From positions 1,051,628-1,115,627 of the forward strand of contig JAUICL010000001.1 of NCBI GenBank assembly GCA_030427905.1: DNA of 64,000 bases, written 5' to 3'. Below the pieces are notes generated by a model, which ran no database searches, was not told the DNA's origin, and saw nothing but the letters and a program-made list of their open reading frames with translations. The translations under genes were made by a program, and so were the position numbers. The first letter of the stretch is position 1; each line of letters starts with the position of its first letter. This DNA comes from Bacteroidia bacterium (lineage in GTDB: Bacteria; Bacteroidota; Bacteroidia; Flavobacteriales_D; Cryomorphaceae). This document shows positions 18,701-24,531 of the stretch, piece after piece.

Positions 18701-20905
18701 TACCAGACCAACATGGAGTATGATGGGCTGAACCGCCCTCGAAAAATAATCAGCCCGGAAGACCAGGATGCTGAGCGAAAAGAGACGATACCGACCTATA
18801 ACCGTGCTGGAGCCCTTCAAAAGCTCAATTTTGATGGTGAAGATTATGTGAATGAAGTGGCTTACAATGCCCGGGGTCAAAAAATCATGACGGCATCAGC
18901 CAGCGTATTTACACGCTATACATACGACACTGAAACCTTTAGAGTAGTCAGAATCCGGACCAGTAAGTACAATAAAACGGGAAACACTTGGACACCAATA
19001 AGTGGTATCAGGCTTAACCGGGGTTACGCTTACGATCTGATGGGCTCAGTAGTAAAGGAATACAATTACACACCTCGAAATGTATGGGCGGAGGGAGCAG
19101 GAAATTTGATCAGATACTTCACGCATGATCCCATGCGAAGATTATTGTCAGCTACGGGACGTGAGAACCGAACACCTCTGGTTCAGCCTACATGGAATCT
19201 CAATTATAGCCCTGATGACCATACTCAGACAAAATTCTATACCAGAGATTACTTATACGATAAGATAGGGAACATCAGATCTTTGAAGCACGATTCACAA
19301 AACAATGGGCAAGCAAATTTTACGAGAAAGTATAAATACGATACGCAATTTGTCCACAACCAAATGGAAGTAATGACGATTGGTAGCACTGACTATTCAT
19401 ACAGTTACGATGCCAACGGAAACCAAGTATTAGAAAATTCAGAACGGCACTACGAATGGAATTACGCAGATAAGCTTGCCTTTTTCAAGAATCAGGTGGG
19501 AACGAGTGACCCGACCAAGTGGTCGCATTATATGTACGACAATGCAGGTAATCGAATCAAAAAGGTGGTTAACACCGGTACGGGTAAGCAGGTAGTTACG
19601 GTATATATTGACGGTATTTTCGAACATAGCTACACCAAGAACAGCGGTACGATAGATACAACCCGGCATTACAATACCCATCGGATTATGGAAGGATCGA
19701 GCCTGGTGGCTACTCTGCAGGTGGGTAACGATGCTGATGATACCATCAATATCGCTAAGAAATTCTATACCGCTGATCATTTGGGCAATATTGCTGCGAC
19801 TTATGAAGAGAGCAGTACACTTATCAATTTCGAAGAGTATTATCCTTTTGGAGAAACTTCCTATGGTGGATATGCCAAAAAGCGCTACCGATACAATGGA
19901 AAAGAAAAAGATAATGATACTGGGCTGTACGAATATGGCCATCGGTATTATGCACCGTGGCTTTGTAGGTTTGTGAGTGTGGATCCGATTGCGGAAGACT
20001 TCCCACAACTGAGTAGTTACAATTATGCTTCGAATAGGCCTGAGACTGCGAGAGATTTGGAAGGGCTGCAGGCAGAAGGTGAAACTAAGTTTAAAACAAA
20101 TGAAACACAAAACCTTAATGAAGTCGAAGTAAAGCCTAAATCATTTTGGCAAAAGGCTGGAAACTTTCTTTATGAAAATGTGGCTAAGAATATACCTGTC
20201 GTTGGGGGCATAATAAACTCCATTGAGAGCTTTAGTGAGGGAGATGTTTTAGGAGGATTTCTAGGTATTGGAGAAGCCTTGTTAGATGGAGTATTGCTTG
20301 TGACGACTGGTGGTCTGGGGAATCTTGCAAAAGCTGGTTTGAAAACAACTGGGAAAATTATAGCGAAAGAAACGGCCGAGAACATGACTGCCAGTGCAGT
20401 TGGAGGTGCTTTGGGTGATGATATACCACTTGGGCTTCAAATTACTGCAGGCTTAATGGGAGTCCGACCAAAGAAGTGGAAAAATGCAAAGAACTCTAAT
20501 TTTGTAGAGCCAAGTAGTGTTGGAGCAGCGGCGAAAAAAAATGCTAAAATTCCTAAAGCTGAGACAGGGAATAAGGCAATCCATAATGTTGGGGTGGCTA
20601 AAAAAGTTAAGCCAGAAGGCGGGTATCTTAAAGGCAAAAAACATGGAATAGATTGGGAGGAAGGACCTGCAAGAGCGAATAAGGAGCAGAAACCACAAGG
20701 GCAATGGGGAAGCAAAGCTGATCTAGATTTTGCATCAGAAAAGGCCAGTACCATCACTAAATCTGACAACTTCCAAGAATTTGAGTTGCCTGAAAATCAC
20801 ACTTCCATTGTTCACATGCCTGACGGAACCAATGTTCCTGCAACACACATCAGAATAAAAAATAATGGAACAGGTACTTTTCACGGGTTTCCAATTGTTA
20901 AATAG
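12770..20905 (+). CDS. Tc toxin TcB-TcC fusion (SpvB/RHS cocoon) with propeller insertion and C-terminal toxin tip
   Basis: The N-terminus is an SpvB domain (GAGNYSIPITVPKGRMGMQP; PIGLGWSMALPGI). A 295-residue block of seven Asp-box repeats (about 289-583) interrupts it before SpvB-like sequence resumes. FG-GAP/VCBS-like calcium motifs follow (DLDGNGLPD, DANGDGRAD, DLTGDGRTD, DLSGDGLQD, DINGDGLTD; about 660-910), then TcdB middle regions and YD/RHS repeats. The RHS core ends with RYNGKEKDNDTGLYEYG and RFVSVDPIAED near residue 2403, where the family self-cleaves beside conserved Asp residues. The tip (about 2436-2711) has a hydrophobic linker and a final 90 residues containing KHGIDWEEGPARA and PATHIRIKNNGTGTFHGFP. 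By known Tc architecture the cocoon encloses the tip until TcA translocates it into a target cell. Tip activity is not assigned. An AGGAAG sequence precedes the ATG. A likely immunity gene starts 13 bp after the stop. Confidence 0.92.
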   Translation: MQSEKTGVDANVISLPKGGGAMQGMGETFSADLFSGAGNYSIPITVPKGRMGMQPQLSLGYSTGNGNGPIGLGWSMALPGIMRKTSLGIPQYRDEDDIFVLSGAEDLIPVNKEVKEESGVSFQVTGYKPRTEGLFARINHFKGDDGSDYWKVQTKDGKASYYGNPSVGDGNPCTLTDPDNDQKIYQWKIYKTVDLLGNEVVYEYEYAVESNGSTSHTQIYLNKIKYANYLEGSELKHLCSVAVNYDDRPDHFSMFNSGFEIRTKKRISNIETFTHPNDGDLPVGYTAPDRDWISEAAPANNQWRSIAYGNGIFVAVAGGTSQVMRSTDGGANWTLVSGTEANNWRSVAFGNGVFVAVATNGSNQVMRSTDGGENWTTASASEANGWSSVTYGNGVFVAVAGSGNGSNWVMRSTDDGITWTSEDAAEDNNWMSITFGNGVFVAVSQNGTNRVMRSDDAGLTWSSIPAAEDHTWFSVTYGNGVFVAVTQAVLGVGNQVMRSTDGGLNWTSAEAAATDGWDAVTFGNGMFMAVALGSSQVMRSIDGGETWSLGVAAATEGWFSIAYGDGVFVAVAMGGTNPIMRLPMSQNDILVKRTVLTYQDETPAGAPENGVSLLVNVQVEGHGPDKVESMPPVEFKYSEFDGDSRDLIAINGAHLPPTSLANPNMSLVDLDGNGLPDMVEMIPGLPIRFWKNKGNGEFDLPRTMKDAPLSLSVEAGQAQLMDANGDGRADLVINTANIQGYYSLRLDGQWDAKSYTAYETVPTVNFASADVKFMDLTGDGRTDVIINDDRSLVCYFQNSPLLSEVGEHSEYPEKPGWSEVKRVRKQDSDHFPNVNFGDPRIRTADLSGDGLQDIVMVTNGGVFYWPNLGYGRFGAKRQMRNAPRPGFNFDPNRVILADINGDGLTDYIYINTNSVDYWINQSGNAWGEMKTVKGTPRFTSRDSIQVVDLMGTGTPGLLWSYDLGANRDRFYFVDLTRGVKPYLLNEVNNNLGAVTKVEYTPSTFFYLRDKNGTEGNEFNFIDPVGEWKTRLPFPVLTVSKVESIDRISKTKLTSRYFYHHGYWDGVEREFRGFGRVDQFDTETFDAYNANGLLLDENFDGVAEADYSPPIYTKNWFHLGPVEDDSITGYRRGETDWTEVNYLDEYWEGDAPMLERPAEFYSLISGLSRRARRDAYRTLRGTALRSELFAKDGSTNRKKPYSVKETQNSIQLIDSPATNEVIDAYRTLRHSNHIYFPYQYSARESMWERGLEPKTSFSFTGELDQYGQVLSSLSIAVPRGKDPLTGGELDDAPHYDSNHSYAAVLSTSEYFDPDSSDPYFVDRMIQSKAEELTGIDAMSVFAIRDAALADSLTKNLLGHQLNYYDGAQYVGEPYGTMGDYGLLVRSEILAVTPAELTAAYGGAIPPAFAGVGTPDWSAYPAGFVSELSDTRLGFTYYPGGESTPHVEGYYATGEKLKYDLQDSQSTHSHGLVVAMRDVYDHETTIEYDGYALLPRRVVDPVGMEVSSSNDYRLLVPNEMTDPNQNVTKVGFNALGLVEKTLLCGKDDGTEGDTFVVPGALFEYDFFAFMNDGDPISVKKTVREHHVNADYISSLPIDEQKATIESAEYSDGYGRIIQSRTQAEDLIYGDQKFGDSGLSADMSQLGDMVGVERDELDPLNVVVSGHKRYNNKGEVVEQYEPYYDAGFDYAEDDTPTGATIKMYYDALGRMVKTKNPDDSEQRVIFGIPNALNTPDDCLPTPWERYTYDANDLAPITHPGGDNGGVLASHHFTPKSELIDVLGRVVETTEHEVYDDSGLYDGSITYDDVVMKYEYDIKGQLTKSIDPYLRTISENIYDTAGNMLSSTHIDRGTQTLCVDAMGLPVQTTDSKGAETLTTYDTINRPLKMRAKDQTGEAFTLRIQNTYGDSAGLTDSAEKNLNGALYVQYDGAGKLQFTKYDFKGNLKEKFRNVIKDDLLLVKLKFTADWDTLDDTDLDSQKYQTNMEYDGLNRPRKIISPEDQDAERKETIPTYNRAGALQKLNFDGEDYVNEVAYNARGQKIMTASASVFTRYTYDTETFRVVRIRTSKYNKTGNTWTPISGIRLNRGYAYDLMGSVVKEYNYTPRNVWAEGAGNLIRYFTHDPMRRLLSATGRENRTPLVQPTWNLNYSPDDHTQTKFYTRDYLYDKIGNIRSLKHDSQNNGQANFTRKYKYDTQFVHNQMEVMTIGSTDYSYSYDANGNQVLENSERHYEWNYADKLAFFKNQVGTSDPTKWSHYMYDNAGNRIKKVVNTGTGKQVVTVYIDGIFEHSYTKNSGTIDTTRHYNTHRIMEGSSLVATLQVGNDADDTINIAKKFYTADHLGNIAATYEESSTLINFEEYYPFGETSYGGYAKKRYRYNGKEKDNDTGLYEYGHRYYAPWLCRFVSVDPIAEDFPQLSSYNYASNRPETARDLEGLQAEGETKFKTNETQNLNEVEVKPKSFWQKAGNFLYENVAKNIPVVGGIINSIESFSEGDVLGGFLGIGEALLDGVLLVTTGGLGNLAKAGLKTTGKIIAKETAENMTASAVGGALGDDIPLGLQITAGLMGVRPKKWKNAKNSNFVEPSSVGAAAKKNAKIPKAETGNKAIHNVGVAKKVKPEGGYLKGKKHGIDWEEGPARANKEQKPQGQWGSKADLDFASEKASTITKSDNFQEFELPENHTSIVHMPDGTNVPATHIRIKNNGTGTFHGFPIVK
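13635..14520 (+). repeat. Seven Asp-box propeller repeats inside the TcB SpvB domain
   Basis: Seven tandem coding repeats of about 42 residues each follow the pattern W-x-S-(I/V)-x-(Y/F)-GNG-(V/I)-F-VAV, then VMRSTDGGxxWT. Six contain an Asp-box (STDGGANW, STDGGENW, STDDGITW, SDDAGLTW, STDGGLNW, SIDGGETW); the seventh lacks it. Seven repeats of this length are what a complete beta-propeller needs. The DNA copies remain similar, for example a shared ATGCGCTCTACAGACGGTGG at 13865 and 14259. Confidence 0.85.
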
Positions 20906-20918
20906 TTAAATTTACACA

Positions 20919-21446
20919 ATGCAGTTCTATATTCAGGCAGGATCTCCAAGGTCTACCGAGACATTTGATGAAACCGATATCAACTTATCAGAAGCCATAG
21001 AAAGTGTTTTTCCATTGTATACTGAAAATGGAATAATCGTTTGGAACGGGGTTTATATTCCATTGAGTTATAAATACGACATAAGTGTTATGATTATTGA
21101 TATTATCAATATGCTTTCTACATTAAAAGCTAATGAAGAAGGAGATATGCAAATAAGCTGGTCTTCGGACTCTTTTGATGCAGTTTGGAACCTGAGGTGG
21201 AATTTATCCGAAATAGTGATTAGTTCCGAATGGAATAATGTTTTAGGAGATGTTGTGGATATTCTAAAGACAAAACCTGTAGTAAAGTTAGAAAAGGAAC
21301 ATTTTTTCTCTGAATGGAAAATGATGTTGAAAATAGTCAAAGACGAATTATCAAAAGCAGGTTATACAGATTCAAAGTTGCCGGATATTCATATGTTAAA
21401 AGATATTTTAATGAGATTAGAGAGATTTGGAATATTATATAGTTAA
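20919..21446 (+). CDS. Candidate immunity protein for the TcC toxin tip
   Basis: This 175-residue protein begins 13 bp after the TcB-TcC stop on the same strand, the usual place for the immunity gene of a polymorphic RHS toxin. It is soluble, acidic and Trp-rich (ISWSSDSFDAVWNLRWNLSE), with no signal peptide or membrane helix, so it should act in the cytoplasm. I recognise no family. The immunity role is inferred from position and size alone. An alternative is a small accessory protein of the Tc complex, but no TcA-TcB assembly would need one here. Confidence 0.6.
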   Translation: MQFYIQAGSPRSTETFDETDINLSEAIESVFPLYTENGIIVWNGVYIPLSYKYDISVMIIDIINMLSTLKANEEGDMQISWSSDSFDAVWNLRWNLSEIVISSEWNNVLGDVVDILKTKPVVKLEKEHFFSEWKMMLKIVKDELSKAGYTDSKLPDIHMLKDILMRLERFGILYS

Positions 21447-21656
21447 TATATTGCAATTAAACTGGGTAACAATCAGTTTAAGTGATTTTCATGAAGATGG
21501 TAGAGTAGGATTAATTCTTGTGAATCTTTCGCGGAGCGATTTGTGATCAGTATTAACAAAAGATATGCCCGTGTTGAATTGTTTAGGTGTTTTACCTTTT
21601 CCTGTTCACTTTTAGAATTGATTTTTGTGAGTCTCTCCAGTTAAAATTATTATTTG
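21447..21656. other. Spacer before displaced RHS cassette
   Basis: These 210 bp separate the candidate immunity gene from the abrupt start of RHS homology at 21657. A frame beginning GTG at 21587 runs into the cassette, but its first 24 residues have no RHS similarity. No promoter or insertion sequence was recognised. Confidence 0.4.
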
Positions 21657-22931
21657 ACCGCGCCGGAGCCCTTCAAAAGCTCAATTTTGACGGCGAAGAT
21701 TATGTGAACGAAGTGGCTTACAATGCCCGTGGCCAAAAAATCATGACGGCATCAGCCAGCGTATTTACCCGCTATACATACGACACCGAAACCTTTAGAG
21801 TAGTCAGAATCAGAACCAGTAAGTACAATAAAACGGGAAACACCTGGACACCAATAAGCGGTATCAGGCTAAACCGGGGTTACGCTTACGATCTGATGGG
21901 TTCTGTGATAAGAGAATACCAATACACACCTGAAAACAGTTGGGCGCAGGGAGCGGGCGACTTGATCAGAAACTTCACGCACGATCCCATGCGGAGACTC
22001 CTTTCTGGTACGGGGCGCGAGTACAAGAATAGGCTGCACCAACCCAGCTGGGAGCCCAGCCATAGGCCCGATGACTACCGATTGACGAATGTATATACGC
22101 GAAGCTATATCTACGATAAGGTGGGTAATATGCGACGTCTGAAGCACATCGCTCATACCAATGAATCTTCCAATTTCAATCGGTACTATGCATACGATAA
22201 TCCCTTTGATACCAATAAGCTGAACACTATGACTATTGGCACCAATGATTATCACTATCAGTATGATGCCAATGGAAATCAAATACTCGAATACTCCGAA
22301 CGGCACTACGAATGGAATCACGCAGATAAGCTTACCTTTTTCAAGAATCAAGTGGGAACGAGCACCCCGACCAAATGGTCACATTATGTCTACGACAATA
22401 ATGGTAATCGAATCAAAAAGTGGTTAACACCGGTACGGGTAAGCAGGTAGTTACGGTATATATTGACGGTATATTCGAACACAGCTACACTAAAAACAGC
22501 GGTACGATAGATACAACTCGGCATTACAATACCCATCGAATTATGGATGGCTCAAGTATGGTTGCTACTTTGCTTGTGGGTAATGATGCTGATGAAGATC
22601 AGACCCTCCCCAAAAAGAGATTCTACACAGCTGATCGGCTGGGTACTATTTGCGTGACCTACCAGGAGAATAGCACCCTGATCAACTTTGAAGATTATTA
22701 CCCATTTGGTGAGACTTCTTATGGTATTTATCCCAAACAGCGCTACCGCTACAATGGCAAAGAGAAAGATCAGGATACAGGTCTTTACGAGTATGGCCAA
22801 CGGTATTATGCGCCTTGGTTGTGTCGGTTTGTGAGTGTAGATCCTATTGCGGAGAAATTCTCGCAACTCTCTTCGTATAACTATGCATCGAATAGACCTG
22901 AGACCGCAAGGGATTTGGAAGGGTTACAGGC
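21657..22931 (+). repeat. Duplicated RHS core, second copy of 18801-20073
   Basis: Sequence from 21657 repeats the end of the TcB-TcC gene from 18801, starting at a shared GGAGCCCTTCAAAAGCTC. The first 83 encoded residues (RAGALQKLNFDGEDYVNEVA onward) are identical. A more diverged middle follows, then another highly conserved block around KQVVTVYIDGIFEHSYTK. Similarity ends after DLEGLQA, exactly where the two toxin tips diverge. Confidence 0.92.
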
Positions 22932-23859
22932 CAGTGATGAAAAGGGAGATGAAAGAAAGCGTAAATCTGGGCATAATATTAAAGATGGAGAAAGAACACA
23001 AAAGGACGTTATGTATGAAATTCATAATCTTCCAGAGAACCCAGAGTCAGGGCAGCAGGCGAGATATTATTACACAAAAGGAGATGTTAGGGAGGTGCTT
23101 TGGCAGTTTGATTCGGAAAGTGGCAAATGGGGTAATAGTCTGGGTAATTGGGAAGCACATAGGGATGGAGCAATAAAGGATCCTTCAAGGTTTTGGTATA
23201 CCCCGAGTAATTATAATAAGAAAGTTGCGAAGGCTGAGTTGGAGCCCGAAAGGTCAATACAAAAATCGAGTAGTGTAGAATCAAAGGAAGGTAATGTACC
23301 AGTTGCTTAAGAAATTCCAGGTACAGCAGATAGTGGTGGCAGTGCTATTGAAAATATTAGTCCATATATCACACCTGCAACTTTGGTAACAGAATCTTTG
23401 GAAGAGGGAGCAAAGGAGAGTTTGAAAGTTGCCAATACAATAAAAAAAAGGACTCCATTTTATATTCCTGCAATAAACTCTTGGTTTGGGGATAAATTAC
23501 CTTCATTTGAAAAGGGTAATTTACCCCTTGGCAGGATAAAAAAGACATGGATAAAAAAGGCCGCCACAGGTCTAAAAATAGTGAATAAAATAGCACCTTT
23601 TTTGGCTGTTGGAGCAACTACTTACGAAATGTTTAAAGATGATAAGTTATCTGCAGGTGATGCTGTAAAATTGGGTTTATTGACAGTCGGAATGGTGTTC
23701 CCAATGATAGGTTTAGGTATTGGAGTTACCGATTTAGTTTCAGAAGCAATATTCGATGATTCATTAACTAGATTGTTGTCATCGTTTGCAGATAAAGTGA
23801 CCGGAAATCGATCATTGAAGGGAGTTTCTGGCTTTTTACAGAAATTAAAGTTTTGGTAG
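21657..23859 (+). pseudogene. Displaced RHS core plus toxin tip, broken by frameshift and in-frame stop
   Basis: This is a second C-terminal end for the TcB-TcC protein, with no SpvB or TcdB part. Compared with the intact gene (19555-19575), one G is missing after an AAAAAG run near 22420, shifting the frame. In the restored frame the core continues through RYNGKEKDQDTGLYEYG and VDPIAEKFSQLSSYNYASNR. The tip is then interrupted by TAA at 23308-23310. The same frame stays open beyond it (EIPGTADSGGSAIENISPYI) to 23859. A CAA-to-TAA change would explain the stop. The distal part is hydrophobic (FLAVGATTYEMF; LGLLTVGMVFPMIGLGIGV), like C-terminal ends of other Bacteroidota polymorphic toxins. 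It looks like an old tip pushed downstream by acquisition of a new one. Programmed frameshifting or sequencing error are less likely alternatives. Confidence 0.85.
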
Positions 23860-23863
23860 AATT

Positions 23864-24346
23864 ATGAAATTTGTTCTGAAAATTACTAATAGCAAGCTGT
23901 CTATTCTCCATGTGAGAACTGGAGCAACTGTTGCCCGAAGAATTGGTTTGCGAGATATTTTATCAATGAAATTTGATACAGATTATGCTTGTATAATTTT
24001 CGAAGAGGATATGAAAGTGTTTTTATCACATTTTGAAAAAAGTCAGCGGAAATGGTTTGATGAAGTTTTATTCTTCTTTGGGAATAATGTAAAAATCGAA
24101 TTTGATGAAGCTTTTGTTGATGATATAATAATTCGTAGCCTGTACGATCTCGCTAGATCAGCCCTAATTGCGACGAAAATACAAATGGTAATTCGTGAGA
24201 ATCTCGAAGGTTCGAGAATATGTCCTATAGAAGTTAGGCATAAAGAAGATTTCCAGTATTTAAAAGCTGAGTTAAAAAGAACGGGAGATGAGAAATTTCG
24301 ATTGAGTTCAAAATTTTTTGATATTGACCATCTTTATGATGATTGA
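23864..24346 (+). CDS. Candidate immunity protein of the displaced RHS tip
   Basis: An intact 160-residue reading frame starts 4 bp after the end of the broken toxin cassette, a spacing typical of toxin-immunity pairs. It has no signal peptide or clear membrane helix and contains acidic and aromatic stretches (FEEDMKVFLSHFEKSQRKWF; FDEAFVDDIII). No family is recognised. The toxin partner is interrupted while this frame remains open, which fits retention as an orphan immunity gene protecting against siblings carrying the functional tip. That is inference from position and the state of the neighbouring gene. Confidence 0.6.
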   Translation: MKFVLKITNSKLSILHVRTGATVARRIGLRDILSMKFDTDYACIIFEEDMKVFLSHFEKSQRKWFDEVLFFFGNNVKIEFDEAFVDDIIIRSLYDLARSALIATKIQMVIRENLEGSRICPIEVRHKEDFQYLKAELKRTGDEKFRLSSKFFDIDHLYDD

Positions 24347-24479
24347 GTTTTCCAAAAAAGTCGTGTTAGTTTATTGGATTTTAGACTTACCCAAGTAGTT
24401 GTCACCCGTCCTTAGGGTTGGTAAATCTACTTTAATTTACACACCGATCTGTCAAACAACATGTTAAAATAGGAACTTG

Positions 24480-24512
24480 TTTGATTATTTTCTTGTGAGA
24501 TATATATATTTG
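24480..24512 (+). promoter_or_regulatory. Bacteroidota-type promoter of the T9SS repeat protein gene
   Basis: TTTG at 24480-24483 and TATATTTG at 24505-24512 are separated by 21 bp. They match the -33 TTTG and -7 TAnnTTTG consensus used by the Bacteroidota primary sigma factor. The start codon follows 20-26 bp later. Confidence 0.55.
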
Positions 24513-24531
24513 ACGAGAAACTATAATTGTT

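Noticed and set aside
19439..20110. 223-codon minus-strand frame inside the RHS region
   Set aside because: It is antisense to the conserved RHS core and has no motif of its own. A similar antisense frame exists in the duplicated copy, as expected for a shadow.
20610..20905. Assignment of the toxin tip to a numbered polymorphic toxin family
   Set aside because: The motifs look familiar, but I could not match them to a named family with confidence, so no activity is stated.
22410..22430. Programmed -1 frameshifting in the displaced RHS cassette
   Set aside because: The AAAAAG run invites the idea, but the site is C-AAA-AAG rather than a full slippery heptamer. The same cassette also has an in-frame stop further on, so decay is simpler.
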